Shown: piece after piece, positions 28,330-40,696 of the stretch
How the letters are laid out: each line of letters begins with the position of its first letter
Numbering within the stretch: the stretch's first letter is position 1
Source of the DNA: Variovorax sp. UMC13
GTDB lineage: Bacteria > Pseudomonadota > Gammaproteobacteria > Burkholderiales > Burkholderiaceae_C
Direction of reading: 5' to 3'
Length of the DNA: 64,000 bases
NCBI RefSeq assembly: GCF_014170375.1
Contig: NZ_LZZW01000017.1
Coordinates: forward strand, 23,563-87,562
Position numbers and translations under genes: made by a program
Notes under the pieces: generated by a model
Database searches by the model: none
What the model saw: only the letters and a program-made list of their open reading frames with translations
What the model was told of the DNA's origin: nothing

Positions 28330-30234
28330 TCAACCCCAGCCCAGTGCGAGCGCGATGCGGTAGGTGACGAAGCAGGCCGCGTAGGCCAGCGCGAACAGGT
28401 AGCCTGCCATGATCCAGACGTACTTCCAGGCATTGGTCTCGCGTTTCACCGCGGCCAGTGTGGAAATGCATTGCGGTGCGAACACGTACCAGACCAGCAG
28501 CGACAGCGCGGTGGCCAGCGACCAGCTGCCCGTAATCAGCGGCTCGAGCGCCGTGGCCGCGGCGTCGCCGGTGGCCGACAGCGCGTACACCGTGCCCAGC
28601 GCGCCCACCGCGACCTCGCGCGCCGCCATGCCGGGCACCAGCGCGATCGAGATCTGCCAGTTGAAGCCGATGGGCGCGAAGATGTGCTCCAGCCCGCGGC
28701 CGATGATGCCGGCCAGGCTGTACTGGATGGCCGGTCCGGTCGCGCCCTCGGGCGGCGAAGGGAAAGTGGACAGGAACCACAGCAGGATCGTCAGCGTGAG
28801 GATGATGGTGCCCACGCGCTGGATGAAGATCCAGGCGCGCTCGTACAAGCCCAGCGCCAGGTTGCGCAGGTTGGGCCAGCGGTAGGCCGGCAGCTCCATC
28901 AGCAGCGGCGAATGCGAGCTGTTGTCGCGGAAGCGCTTCATCACCCAGGCCACGGCCATCGCCGAGACGATGCCGAACACATAGAGCGCGAACAGCACGA
29001 TGCCCTGCAGGTTGAACACGCCCGCCACCGTGCGCGCCGGGATGAAGGCCGCGATCAAGAGCGCATACACCGGCAGCCGCGCCGAGCAGGTCATGAGCGG
29101 CGCGATCATGATGGTGGTGAGCCGGTCGCGCCAGTTGCTGATGGTGCGCGTGGCCATCACGCCGGGAATGGCGCAGGCGAAGCTCGACAGCAGCGGGATG
29201 AAGGAGCGACCCGACAGGCCGACCGTGCCCATCACCCGGTCGAGCAGGAAGGCAGCGCGCGGCAGGTAGCCCGAATCTTCGAGCGCGAGGATGAACAGGA
29301 ACAGGATCAGGATCTGCGGCAGGAACACGATCACGCCGCCCACGCCGGCCACGATGCCGTCGACCAGCAGGCTCTGCAGCAGGCCCTCGGGCACGACGGT
29401 CTTGACCGCCTCGCCCACCCATTCGGTGGCCGCCTTGATCGCGTCCATCGGCACGTTGGCCCAGCTGAACACCGCCTGGAACATCAGGAACAGCGTGACG
29501 GCCAGCACCGCCATGCCCCACAGCGGATGCAGCACCACGCGGTCGATGCGGTCGCTGGTGGCGAGGCTGCCGACCGGCTCGGTCACAGCCAGGCCGAGGA
29601 TGCGCCGGACCTCGCGCTGGGTGGCGAGCACGTCGTCGAGCGCGGGCGCGACCCAGGGCGCGGCCACGGCGGCGGCGACCACGGGCGCGTCGAGCGCGGC
29701 CAGCAGGTCTTTCGCGCCGCCGGTGTGCACGCCCACGGTCTCGATCACCGGCATGCCGAGCTCGCGCGACAGCACGGCCACGTCGACCACGATGCCCTGC
29801 TTCCTGGCCATGTCGGTCATGTTGAGCGCCATCACCATCGGCAGGCCCAGCTTCTTGGCCTCCAGCACCAGCCGCAGGTTCAAGCGCAAATTGGTGGCGT
29901 CGGTCACGCTGACCAACAGGTCGGGCGGCAGCTCCTTGCTGCGGCCGGTCACGACGTCGCGCGTCACGGCCTCGTCGGCCGACAGCGCGTTGAGGCTGTA
30001 GGCACCGGGCAGGTCGAGCACAAAGACCCGGCGGCCGGCGGCGGTGAGCAGCACGCCCTCTTTGCGCTCGACCGTGACGCCGGCGTAGTTGGCCACCTTC
30101 TGGCGGCTACCGGTCAGCAGGTTGAACAGCGCGGTCTTGCCGCAGTTCGGGTTGCCCAGCAGCGCGACGCGTTCGGGCGGCGCCGCCGAAGCCTTGGCCG
30201 CGCCGGGGCGGAAATCGATGGTGGCTTCAACCAT
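28330..30234 (-). CDS. feoB: Ferrous iron transporter B
   Basis: A 634-residue inner-membrane Fe(II) transporter with an N-terminal G-protein: G1 GNPNCGKT (27-34), the G2/G3 region VTVERKEG and DLPGAYS, and G4 NMTD. The C-terminal half is a series of hydrophobic segments with two Gate-type regions. It is shorter than E. coli FeoB (about 770). It overlaps feoA by 8 bases. Confidence 0.95.
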   Translation of the reverse strand: MVEATIDFRPGAAKASAAPPERVALLGNPNCGKTALFNLLTGSRQKVANYAGVTVERKEGVLLTAAGRRVFVLDLPGAYSLNALSADEAVTRDVVTGRSKELPPDLLVSVTDATNLRLNLRLVLEAKKLGLPMVMALNMTDMARKQGIVVDVAVLSRELGMPVIETVGVHTGGAKDLLAALDAPVVAAAVAAPWVAPALDDVLATQREVRRILGLAVTEPVGSLATSDRIDRVVLHPLWGMAVLAVTLFLMFQAVFSWANVPMDAIKAATEWVGEAVKTVVPEGLLQSLLVDGIVAGVGGVIVFLPQILILFLFILALEDSGYLPRAAFLLDRVMGTVGLSGRSFIPLLSSFACAIPGVMATRTISNWRDRLTTIMIAPLMTCSARLPVYALLIAAFIPARTVAGVFNLQGIVLFALYVFGIVSAMAVAWVMKRFRDNSSHSPLLMELPAYRWPNLRNLALGLYERAWIFIQRVGTIILTLTILLWFLSTFPSPPEGATGPAIQYSLAGIIGRGLEHIFAPIGFNWQISIALVPGMAAREVAVGALGTVYALSATGDAAATALEPLITGSWSLATALSLLVWYVFAPQCISTLAAVKRETNAWKYVWIMAGYLFALAYAACFVTYRIALALGWG

Positions 30235-30526
30235 GGTTCGCCGCGCCTCGGGTCACGTGGATGAAGGCGGCCTCGTGGCGGCGCAGCGCGAAGGTGGTGT
30301 GGCCCAGCCGCACCGCGATCGGCTCGCGGCCCGGCACGCCGGAGGCGACGATGCGCACCGCCTCGCCGGGCACGAAGCCGATCTCGGTCAGGCGCAGCAC
30401 AAGCTCGCGGTCTTCCGCGCTGTCGGGCCGGGCCACGTCGAGCACGGTGGCCCATTGGTTGTCGGGAAGCTGGTCCAGACGCAGCGCGGCCGGGGCCGGC
30501 GCAGCGTCGATGTGGTTGTTTGGCAC
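30227..30526 (-). CDS. feoA: Ferrous iron transport protein A
   Basis: A small SH3-like cytoplasmic partner of FeoB (VLRLTEIGFVPGEAVRIV, PIAVRLGHTTFALRRHEA). The start is uncertain: GTG at 30526 gives 99 residues, GTG at 30538 gives 103, and ATG at 30613 gives 128 but would place a Fur-like site inside the gene. None has a good Shine-Dalgarno; I chose by usual family length. It overlaps feoB by 8 bases, coupling translation. Confidence 0.88.
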   Translation of the reverse strand: MPNNHIDAAPAPAALRLDQLPDNQWATVLDVARPDSAEDRELVLRLTEIGFVPGEAVRIVASGVPGREPIAVRLGHTTFALRRHEAAFIHVTRGAANHG

Positions 30527-30569
30527 GGTGAGAGGCACCCGAGGCTCGGGCGCGCCATGAAGCGAAGCC

Positions 30570-30592
30570 TCAATGCTAGCAATTCTCACTCG
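30570..30592 (-). promoter_or_regulatory. Possible Fur box upstream of feoA
   Basis: On the minus strand a perfect half-site TGAGAAT is followed by a degenerate second half; about 10 of 14 positions fit a TGAGAAT-N-ATTCTCA repeat. It lies 44-66 bases upstream of the proposed feoA start. Confidence 0.4.
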
Positions 30593-30641
30593 CGACGGAC
30601 AGACCGTGGTCAAACAACGCAGCCGCCAGCTGCGCGAAGGC

Positions 30642-31478
30642 TTAGTTCAAGCCGAGCATGCCGCGCAGCTTCGACAGGTCTTCGGCCAGCGTGTTCACAC
30701 GCCCGGCCAGCAGCTTGCGGTCCCGCTCGGTGAGCTTCGAGTAGGTCTCGAAGCCGCCGTCCGCGCTGCGGTACTTGGCCAGCGTGTCGAACACCGTCTT
30801 GAAGTTGGCGTCGGTCTTGTCCGAGAAGCTCTTGTTGTCCTTGACGATCAGCGGGCGCAGCAGCTCCACGATCTTGTAGGCGCCTTCGAAGTTGGCCTGG
30901 AAGTCCCACAGGTCGGTGTGGCTGTAGCGGTTCTCCTCGCCCGAGATCTTGGTCGCGGCCACTTCTTCCATCAGCACCGCGGCGCCGCCCACCACCTTCT
31001 CGGGCGGGAAGGTCAGGGCCACCAGGCGCTTCTGCAGCTCGAGCACGTCGGCCAGCAGCTTGTCGGCGGTCTTGTTGACCTCCTTGGTGCTCTTCTGCAC
31101 CCACAGTGCGTACTCGATGCGGTGGAAGCCGCCGAAGGCCGGGTCCTTCTCGGCCTTCTCGTGGTCGTCGGCGCGCGAGTCGATGGCGCTGTCGAGGTCG
31201 CTGAAGAGTTCGGCGATGGGCTCGATCTTCTCGTAGCTGGTGCGCGTGGGCGCATAGAGCTTCTTGGCCTTCTCGATGTCACCGGCCTTCACCGCGGCCG
31301 TGAAGGCACGCGTGTCGGTCGCCAGCTTGCGCACGTTCTCGGCCACGTAGATCTTGTAGTCGGCGATGGGCGCGACCAGTTCGAGCGGTGACACGGCGGC
31401 CAGCGAACCGGCGGCGTACAGGCCGGCGGCACCGGCAACGAGGGTGGCGAGGAAGCGACGACGGAAGTGCACGGACAT
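30642..31478 (-). CDS. Imelysin/M75 family EfeO-like periplasmic protein (no cupredoxin domain)
   Basis: A 278-residue exported protein: signal peptide about 1-28 ([22 protein letters not shown]), then the M75 helical domain with the metal-site HRIE motif ([11 protein letters not shown]) and [21 protein letters not shown] precedes ATG 31478. It repeats the M75 domain of the efeO gene two genes upstream but lacks the N-terminal cupredoxin part, resembling stand-alone EfeM-type proteins. Likely binds iron for EfeU. Confidence 0.88.
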   Translation of the reverse strand: MSVHFRRRFLATLVAGAAGLYAAGSLAAVSPLELVAPIADYKIYVAENVRKLATDTRAFTAAVKAGDIEKAKKLYAPTRTSYEKIEPIAELFSDLDSAIDSRADDHEKAEKDPAFGGFHRIEYALWVQKSTKEVNKTADKLLADVLELQKRLVALTFPPEKVVGGAAVLMEEVAATKISGEENRYSHTDLWDFQANFEGAYKIVELLRPLIVKDNKSFSDKTDANFKTVFDTLAKYRSADGGFETYSKLTERDRKLLAGRVNTLAEDLSKLRGMLGLN

Positions 31479-31531
31479 GGGTCTCCTTGAAGAATGGCTG
31501 CGTGAAAAAAACGAGTGGATGACGCGGCCGC

Positions 31532-32863
31532 CTAGGCCTGCATCAAGGTCCGGCCGAGCCAGTCGCGCGCGTCGCGCACGCCGGGCAGCGTGAAGAAGAA
31601 GCCACCGCCGATGGGCTTGATGTATTCCTCCAGCGGCTCGCCGTCGAGGCGCTTCTGCACCGCGATGAAGCCCTTTTCCAGGTCGGCCTGGTAGCAGATG
31701 AACAGCAGGCCCATCTCGAGCTGGCCCGACTTGGTGACGCCGTTGGAGTAGTTGAAGGGGCGGCGCAGCATCAGGTTGGCGTCCGAGGCGCGCGTGCGCG
31801 GGTTGGCCAGGCGGATGTGGGCGTCCATCGGCGTGACCTTGCCTTCGGGGTCCTTCGTGTAGTCGGGCACGTCGTGCTCGGTGCGGCCGCCGTCGAGCGG
31901 CGCGCCGGTGGGCTTGACCCGGCCCATGATCAGTTCCTGCTCCTGCAGCGGCGTGCGGTCCCAGCGCTCGACGAAGTTGCGGATGATGCGCACCGCCTGG
32001 TAGGTGCCGTCGACGGCCCAGGCCGGCTCGCCCTTGTCGTCGGAGCCGATCCACACCAGCTTGTCCATCAGCGGCGCATCGCCTCCGTCGGGGTTGGCCG
32101 AGCCGTCGCGAAAGCCCAGGAAGTTGCGCGCGCTCTCGGCCGGCTGGCCGGCCACCGCGGGAATCGGCGGCACCGAGCCTTCCTGCTTCCAGTGCAGCAC
32201 CAGCAGGTCGGGCGTGTTCTTGATGATGTCGCGCAATGCGTGGATGTTGGTGTCGGGCGTGTTGGCGCAGAACTGCAGCGACAGGTCGCCGTGGCACAGC
32301 GCGGCGTCGAGCGCGTCGTTGGGATGGCGCTGCATCTGGGTCAGCCGCAGCGGCTTGTGCCTGGCCAGGCCGAAGCGCTCGTCGAACAGGGAATGACCCA
32401 CCGACACGGTGATGGTCAGCGCATCGGGCTGCACCACCGGGCCCAGGATGCCCGAGCCCGCGGGCGGCAGCTTGGGGTCGAGGTCGGGCTGGGCGCCGCC
32501 CTGGGTCAGGAAGGCGATGCGCGCGGTCAAGGTGCGGAACAGGCGTTCGAGGTCGGCGCGGTTCTCGGCCAGCACGAAGAAGGACGCGACCATGCCGGCG
32601 GTCGGCCGCGGCGTGACGATGCCGGCCTGGTGGCGACCGGTGAAGGGCACGCGGTCCTGCGTGTGGGTGCTCTGCGGCGCGTCGGTCACCTGGGCGCCGG
32701 CACCGGGGCCCTCGGGCGGGCCGGACGGGGCAGGTGCAGCGGCGCGCGCGGCCGACAGGCCGGCCAGCGCGGCACCGGCGGCGCCCAGGCCACCGAGCAT
32801 GCGGCGGCGTTCGGGCGAGGCGGGTTGAACGGGATCGGGGGTGAGAGGGTTCTTGTCTTTCAT
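31532..32863 (-). CDS. efeB: Deferrochelatase/peroxidase EfeB (Dyp-type, Tat-exported)
   Basis: A 443-residue heme peroxidase with a twin-arginine signal ([10 protein letters not shown]19-R21) and the Dyp GxxDG motif ([12 protein letters not shown]). Family proteins oxidise Fe(II) or release heme iron in the periplasm for the Efe permease. It follows efeO by 15 bases and precedes the second M75 gene by 53. Confidence 0.93.
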   Translation of the reverse strand: MKDKNPLTPDPVQPASPERRRMLGGLGAAGAALAGLSAARAAAPAPSGPPEGPGAGAQVTDAPQSTHTQDRVPFTGRHQAGIVTPRPTAGMVASFFVLAENRADLERLFRTLTARIAFLTQGGAQPDLDPKLPPAGSGILGPVVQPDALTITVSVGHSLFDERFGLARHKPLRLTQMQRHPNDALDAALCHGDLSLQFCANTPDTNIHALRDIIKNTPDLLVLHWKQEGSVPPIPAVAGQPAESARNFLGFRDGSANPDGGDAPLMDKLVWIGSDDKGEPAWAVDGTYQAVRIIRNFVERWDRTPLQEQELIMGRVKPTGAPLDGGRTEHDVPDYTKDPEGKVTPMDAHIRLANPRTRASDANLMLRRPFNYSNGVTKSGQLEMGLLFICYQADLEKGFIAVQKRLDGEPLEEYIKPIGGGFFFTLPGVRDARDWLGRTLMQA

Positions 32864-32878
32864 GTCGTCGTCGGGCGT

Positions 32879-34081
32879 TCAGTCCAGTCCGAGGGCCGCA
32901 TTGACCTGGCCGAGGGCATCGGCCAGCGCGCGCACGGGTTCGGCCAGTGCCTTGCGCTGGGCCTCGTCGAGGGGCGCGGGCTTGAAGCCCTCGCCGTCGC
33001 GGTAGGGCGAGAGCGCGGTGGCGAAGGCCTCGAAGCGCTGGTCGAGGGTCTTCTGCAGTTCAGGCGCCGCCTTGGTCAGCAGCGGGGACAGCAGCTCGGC
33101 GATCTTGCGGGTGCCGTCGAACGTGCCCTGCAGGTTCACCAGTTCGCCGTGCCCGTAGTGGTCTTCCCCGCCGGCCGGCAGGTTGTCGGCCACCCGCCGC
33201 AGCAGCTTGGCGGCCGAGGCGGCCAGGCGTTCGGGCGGGATGGCCAGCGCGCGCATCCGGGTCTTGAGCGTCTCGACGTCGGTCTGCAGCTGCGCGGCCA
33301 CGGGCAGCGCGGCCTGGGCATCGTTCTTCGCGAACAGCAGGTACTCGATCCGATGGAAACCGGTGAAGCCCGGATCGGCCTCGCGCTGCTCGAAATAGTC
33401 GGCGCGCGCATTGAGGCGCGTGTCGAGGTCGGAGAACAGTTCGGCCATCGGCTCGATCCGCTTGTAGGCCTGGTGCGCGGGTGCGTAGAGCGTGCGCGCC
33501 TGGGCCAGGTCGCCGGCCTTGAGCGCGTCCACCAGCGCCTGCGTGGCGTCTTCCAGCGTGCCGGACTCGAGCGCCAGGAACACGCGGTACTCGGCCAGCG
33601 CGCCCACGTAGTTGACCAGCGAGGGCCGCGCGGCTTCCGCATCGGACTCGGCCGAGGGCGTGACGTGCAGCTTGCCGCGCGGGTTGCTCAGCAGGCCGCA
33701 GGTGATGTCGTAGGTGCCGGGGTGCAGCTTGACCGTCATGGTCTGCGAGAAGCCGGGCGCGATGTTCTCGCGCTCCTCGACCACCATCACGCCATCGAGG
33801 ATCTCCCACTCGAGCGCGCGCTTCGACTGGTTGACGATGGTGAAGGTGGTGCGGCCCGCGGGCACCGTGATGTCGTTGGGCTCGCAGGCGTTGCCCTGGA
33901 TGGTCACCGTGACCGCATGGTCCGAGGCCTTGGGCGGCGCCTGGCGCGCCACGCCCGAGGCGTACCAGAAGGCCGCAAGGCCGGCGACCACCAGCAGCGC
34001 CGAGGCGCCGACGGCGACACGCATCAGCGTGGAAGAAGAGGAAGAGGAGGAAGAAGGATCTTTGGGAGAGGCGGAAGACAT
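32879..34081 (-). CDS. efeO: Iron uptake protein EfeO (cupredoxin + M75)
   Basis: A 400-residue protein: a serine run near 10-17 before a membrane/signal segment (about 20-42), an EfeO-type cupredoxin domain (about 55-140, with [14 protein letters not shown] and YDITCGLL), then M75 with HRIE ([10 protein letters not shown]). It handles periplasmic iron for EfeU. It starts 7 bases after the efeU stop. Confidence 0.93.
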   Translation of the reverse strand: MSSASPKDPSSSSSSSSTLMRVAVGASALLVVAGLAAFWYASGVARQAPPKASDHAVTVTIQGNACEPNDITVPAGRTTFTIVNQSKRALEWEILDGVMVVEERENIAPGFSQTMTVKLHPGTYDITCGLLSNPRGKLHVTPSAESDAEAARPSLVNYVGALAEYRVFLALESGTLEDATQALVDALKAGDLAQARTLYAPAHQAYKRIEPMAELFSDLDTRLNARADYFEQREADPGFTGFHRIEYLLFAKNDAQAALPVAAQLQTDVETLKTRMRALAIPPERLAASAAKLLRRVADNLPAGGEDHYGHGELVNLQGTFDGTRKIAELLSPLLTKAAPELQKTLDQRFEAFATALSPYRDGEGFKPAPLDEAQRKALAEPVRALADALGQVNAALGLD

Positions 34082-34088
34082 CGTGATC

Positions 34089-34922
34089 TCAGCGGGCCGC
34101 GACCGTGCCCGACACCGGGGCCGCCGGTCGGAAGAAAAGGAAGAGCGAGACGAGCAGGAAGGCCAGGTAGGCGATCACCTCGCCCGTCACCGGTGCCGCC
34201 TGATAGCCCAGCAGGCCCGACAACACGGCACCGACCGGGCTGTCCATCGGCAGCGCTTCGCTCATGTCAAAGACCACCGCCTGCAGGTGGTTCCAGACGC
34301 CGCCTTCGTGCAGCTTGCGCAGCACGCCGGCCAGCAGCCCGGCCGCGACCAGCAGGATGAAGACGCCGGTGTAGCGGAAGAAGCGCCGCAGGTCGAGCCG
34401 CACGCCGCCGGCGTAGAGCCCGTAGCCCAGCACCACCGACACCGCGATGCCGGCCAGCGCGCCCACGGGCGCCTCCCAGCCACTGCTCTGCTGGAAGATC
34501 GCGAGCAGGAAGAACACCGACTCCAGCCCTTCGCGCGCCACGGCCAGGAAGACCATGCCGATCAGCGCCCAGGCCTGGCCGCCGTTCTCCTGCGCCAGCG
34601 CGCGGTCGATCGAGGCATGCAACTGCCCCTTGATCGAGCGCGCGGCCTTGCGCATCCAGAACACCATCGAGGTCAGCATGACCACGGCGATCAGCCCGAC
34701 CACGCCTTCGAACAGCTCCTGCTGCTTCTGCGGGAACTCGGCCGCCACCAGCTGCAGGCCGGCGCCCACGAACAGCGACAGGGCGGCGGCAAGCAGCACC
34801 CCGACCCAGACAGCCGGCATCAACCGGCCGCGGCCGCTCTGCTGAAGGTAACTGGCAACGATGCCGACGATGAGCGCGGCTTCGATGCCTTCGCGCAACA
34901 TGATGAGAAAGGGGATGAGCAT
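34089..34922 (-). CDS. efeU: Iron permease EfeU (FTR1 family)
   Basis: A 277-residue inner-membrane permease with seven or so hydrophobic segments and the two FTR1 iron motifs: R10-E11-G-I-E14 near the N-terminus and a second REGLE in segment four. ATG 34922 puts the first motif at the usual place; 20 further open codons upstream are rejected. First gene of the efeUOB unit. Confidence 0.93.
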   Translation of the reverse strand: MLIPFLIMLREGIEAALIVGIVASYLQQSGRGRLMPAVWVGVLLAAALSLFVGAGLQLVAAEFPQKQQELFEGVVGLIAVVMLTSMVFWMRKAARSIKGQLHASIDRALAQENGGQAWALIGMVFLAVAREGLESVFFLLAIFQQSSGWEAPVGALAGIAVSVVLGYGLYAGGVRLDLRRFFRYTGVFILLVAAGLLAGVLRKLHEGGVWNHLQAVVFDMSEALPMDSPVGAVLSGLLGYQAAPVTGEVIAYLAFLLVSLFLFFRPAAPVSGTVAAR

Positions 34923-35000
34923 CGGGGTCGAGAAAAGTCGAGCCCCGCCCGGCACCGGAACGGTGCGCGCAGCGCGGGACACCCTCCGAGCTTAGCCGAT

Positions 35001-35023
35001 CAAATACGAAAAGTTCTCATTTG
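35001..35023 (-). promoter_or_regulatory. Fur box upstream of efeUOB
   Basis: A 23-base imperfect palindrome whose outer arms are exact (CAAAT ... ATTTG) and which contains AAGTTCTCA; about 10 of 14 core positions fit TGAGAAT-N-ATTCTCA. It is 78 bases upstream of efeU in a short AT-rich patch, the expected place for iron repression. Confidence 0.6.
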
Positions 35024-35104
35024 ACCGGAATGGCCCCAGGTGAATGGAGGGGCACACCGCGTCAGTTGCAGCTCAGCGGCCCCGTGCATGGGGCCGTGGC
35101 CGGA

Positions 35105-37972
<2,868 letters not shown>

Positions 37973-38314
37973 TGAAAACTCCTGTGATTCGTGGAAGCAC
38001 CTCAAGGATAGCGAGGAACGAAGTCAGTGGCTGTAGTCGGTCTTCTCCACCGCGGCCTTTGAGCGGCGGGGCGGCCCGGCCGCGCGGCGGCGGCACGGGC
38101 CCCGCGACCCAACGGGGGGTGCGCGGGATGTGCACGAATTTCACAGTCAAAGTCGCCTGCGGTGCGCGAATTCAACAAGCCCAAATCGAAGTATTGAATA
38201 CAGTCTTCTCCAATGGAAATCATTTGATGACAGATCAAAAAAAATAAATGAAATCCATCGGCGGGCCCGGCCCGAAATGAGAAGAAACCGAAATTCAATT
38301 CCCGGAAACCACCC
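37973..38314. other. Divergent intergenic region upstream of acnA (342 bases)
   Basis: No gene seen. The first part (to about 38130) is GC-rich with short palindromes (GGCCCGGCC, GGGCCC). From about 38160 to 38300 the composition changes sharply to AT-rich (TATTGAATACAG, an A-rich run near 38229-38240), unlike the rest of the window. It probably holds promoters for acnA and the glycosyltransferase-like gene. Confidence 0.6.
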
Positions 38315-39175
38315 ATGCTCGACCCCGCCGAACTCCGCTCCTTCTTTCCCTTGGTCGTCACGCCGAGCCACGACGGCAAGTTCTTCCAGAACTACGTCGT
38401 GTCGATGATGAACTTCACCGTCGAGGCCGAGCGCGCGGGCATGCGCCTGCAGGCCCTGCTCCACCAGGGCGAAAGCCTGGTCACGCGTGCGCGCAACAAT
38501 TGCGTGGCGCAGTTCCTGGCCAATCCGCAATGGACCCATCTGTTCTGGATCGACGCCGACATCGGTTTTTCGGCGCAGGCCGCCTTCCGGCTGCTGCAGT
38601 CCGGCCACGACATCGCGGCCGGCGTGTACCCGCTCAAGCGGGAGGACTGGCCGGCCGAGGGGCTGGCCCAGGGCACGACGCGCCAGCAGTTCGAAGCCTT
38701 GTTCACGCGCTACACCATCAATTCCGAGGCGGCGCAAGGCCGTTCGGAGGTCGAACTCGACATCCAGCCCGACGGCTTCATGAAGGTGACCGAAGCGCCG
38801 ACCGGCTTCATGGTGATCAAGCGCGGCGTCTTCGAGCGGCTGATGGCGAGCTACCCCGATCTGCGCTACGCGCCCGACGGCATCGGCGACATCGACCGAG
38901 GCCTGCACTACCGCTTCTTCGACGTGATGGTCGATCCGCAGACCCGGCGCTACCTCTCGGAAGACTACGGTTTCTGCCGGCTCTGGTCGGGGCTGGGCGA
39001 GCCGATCCATGTCGATGCCAACTCCAACCTCTCGCACCAGGGCGCCAAGCTTTACCGCGGCAACCTCGCCGACTCGCTGCTGAACTCGCTGCCCCATGCG
39101 GTGGGTGGCCCGGCGGGCGCCGCCATGGTGCTCAAGGGGCAGGAGCACCTGGCGCCGAACGCGCCGCCGCCCTAG
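38315..39175 (+). CDS. Orphan GT-A-like glycosyltransferase-domain protein
   Basis: A 286-residue protein. The N-terminal half reads like a GT-A fold: LVVTPSHD, then LARARNN-type sequence and the D80-A-D82 metal motif in HLFWIDADIGFS, followed by GVYPLKRE. The C-terminal part (FMVIKRGVFERL, SEDYGFCRLW) resembles the acceptor region of such enzymes. No signal peptide. Donor and acceptor unknown, no surface-polysaccharide genes nearby. Its stop overlaps the convergent stop of the next gene through a shared CTAG. Confidence 0.7.
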   Translation: MLDPAELRSFFPLVVTPSHDGKFFQNYVVSMMNFTVEAERAGMRLQALLHQGESLVTRARNNCVAQFLANPQWTHLFWIDADIGFSAQAAFRLLQSGHDIAAGVYPLKREDWPAEGLAQGTTRQQFEALFTRYTINSEAAQGRSEVELDIQPDGFMKVTEAPTGFMVIKRGVFERLMASYPDLRYAPDGIGDIDRGLHYRFFDVMVDPQTRRYLSEDYGFCRLWSGLGEPIHVDANSNLSHQGAKLYRGNLADSLLNSLPHAVGGPAGAAMVLKGQEHLAPNAPPP

Positions 39176-39606
39176 TTCGGCACATGGCGCAGGCCGGTGG
39201 GCCTGGCGGCATTCCCATGCGCCGAGGCCCGCAAGCCCAGCCACTGCAGTTCCGCCAGCACCAGCACGACCGCGGCCTGGGCCAGCACCCAGGCCACCCC
39301 CAGGGCCGTAGGCGTGAACCCACCGCCCAGCAGCAGCGCGACGCAGCCCGCGGCCCAGGCCAGGTTGCCAACGATGACCAGGCCGATCAGCCGGCGCGGC
39401 GGCACCGGGCGCCGCGCCATCCAGGCCGCGAGTGCGGCGTAGGCCAGCAGGAACACGCCGGTGCCGCTGAGCAGCGGCGAGGGCAGGCCGGTCAGGCGGG
39501 CGAGCGTGTCGCCCAGGCCGAGCTGCAGCGCGCCGGTGGCGGCACAGGACAGCGCATCGGCCGCCATCACGCGGGGCAGGAAACGGGGGGAAGCGAAGAT
39601 CGACAT
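39172..39606 (-). CDS. Hypothetical four-helix inner-membrane protein
   Basis: A 144-residue protein of about four hydrophobic segments with no catalytic motif recognised. Its stop shares CTAG with the convergent gene's stop. It is divergent from the Xre regulator at 39756, with AGGTCA half-sites between them, so it may be that regulator's target. Confidence 0.75.
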   Translation of the reverse strand: MSIFASPRFLPRVMAADALSCAATGALQLGLGDTLARLTGLPSPLLSGTGVFLLAYAALAAWMARRPVPPRRLIGLVIVGNLAWAAGCVALLLGGGFTPTALGVAWVLAQAAVVLVLAELQWLGLRASAHGNAARPTGLRHVPN

Positions 39607-39690
39607 GGCGGAACTCCTTGCGGTGCGTAGAGAGAGGAGAAGTCACGCCGCAGGCCCTTCCCGCGGCGTCGGGTCGATGATTCCGCCCCG

Positions 39691-39720
39691 AGGTCACCGG
39701 GTCGATGACCTGGGAGGTCA
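39691..39720. promoter_or_regulatory. AGGTCA half-site cluster before the Xre regulator
   Basis: AGGTCA (39691-39696), nine bases, TGACCT (39706-39711), then AGGTCA again (39715-39720). A direct repeat GGGTCGATGA also occurs at 39671-39680 and 39699-39708. Placed between divergent genes, this fits an autoregulated operator. Confidence 0.45.
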
Positions 39721-39755
39721 TGGCCGGCGCGCGCGGCGCCGCCAGAATCGATGCC

Positions 39756-40586
39756 ATGAACCCATCCGCGCAGCCCTCGTCTTCCCTCGCCCCGGGCGCC
39801 CGCGAGCCCTTCGGCGCCCACCTGCGCCACTGGCGCCAGCGCCGGCACCTGAGCCAGCTCGACCTGGCGCACGAAGCCGAGGTCTCGACCCGCCACCTGA
39901 GCTACGTCGAGACCGGCCGCGCCGCGCCCAGCCGCGAGATGGTGCTGCGCCTGGCCGAGCGGCTGGGCGTGCCGCTGCGCGAGCGCAATGCACTGCTGGT
40001 GGCGGCCGGCTTCGCGCCCATGTACCGCCAGCGCGGGCTCGACGACCCCGCGCTGGCCGCCGCGCGCCAGGCGGTCGAGCTGGTGCTCAAGGGCCACGAG
40101 CCCTACCCGGCACTGGCCATCGATCGCCACTGGCAACTGGTCGCGGCCAACCGCATCGTCCCGCTGCTGATGGCGGGCGCCGCGCCCGAACTGCTGAAGC
40201 CGCCGATCAACGTGCTGCGCTTGAGCCTGCATCCGCAGGGTCTGGCGCCGCGCATCGCCAACCTTGCGCAGTGGCGCCAGCACCTGCTGGAGCGGCTGCA
40301 GCAGCAGGTCGCGGCCACCGGCGACGCCACCCTGCAGGCGCTGCACGACGAGCTGGCCGCCTACCCGGTGGCCGATGCCGGCCAGGCCGCGGCGTCCGCC
40401 GGCGGTGAGTTGGCGGGCGTGGTCGTGCCCTTCCAGCTGGCGACGCCGGCCGGCCTGCTGAGCTTCATCAGCACCACCACCATCTTCGGTACGCCGGTCG
40501 ACGTGACGCTCCAGGAGCTGGCGGTCGAGTCCTTCTTCCCGGCCGATGCCGCCACCGCCGCCGCGCTGGCCCGCCTGGGGGCATGA
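39756..40586 (+). CDS. Xre-family regulator with MmyB-like ligand-binding domain
   Basis: A 276-residue protein: HTH at about 18-75 (RRHLSQLDLAHEAEVSTRHLSYVETGR) and a C-terminal MmyB/PAS-like domain (ALAIDRHWQLVAANRIV, STTTIFGTPVDVTLQELAVESFFP). Members often control neighbouring short-chain or membrane genes. ATG 39756 (MNPSAQ) is preferred over an in-frame ATG at 39705, which would overlap the half-sites. Confidence 0.9.
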   Translation: MNPSAQPSSSLAPGAREPFGAHLRHWRQRRHLSQLDLAHEAEVSTRHLSYVETGRAAPSREMVLRLAERLGVPLRERNALLVAAGFAPMYRQRGLDDPALAAARQAVELVLKGHEPYPALAIDRHWQLVAANRIVPLLMAGAAPELLKPPINVLRLSLHPQGLAPRIANLAQWRQHLLERLQQQVAATGDATLQALHDELAAYPVADAGQAAASAGGELAGVVVPFQLATPAGLLSFISTTTIFGTPVDVTLQELAVESFFPADAATAAALARLGA

Positions 40587-40696
40587 CAGCGGCCGTCGGC
40601 GCCGGCCCACACCAACACGCGGCATTGGTCCCGGCCGCGGCATCGACAGCCTCCGTATGTTGAGGCGCTTGTAGACAACTCCTCAGGCGCATCACC

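Noticed and set aside
30527..30613. ATG at 30613 as the feoA start
   Set aside because: It would give an unusually long FeoA and place the Fur-like site within the coding region; however it cannot be fully excluded.
31817..34360. An 847-codon plus-strand open frame over efeB and efeO
   Set aside because: Antisense shadow of the Efe genes; no recognisable domain.
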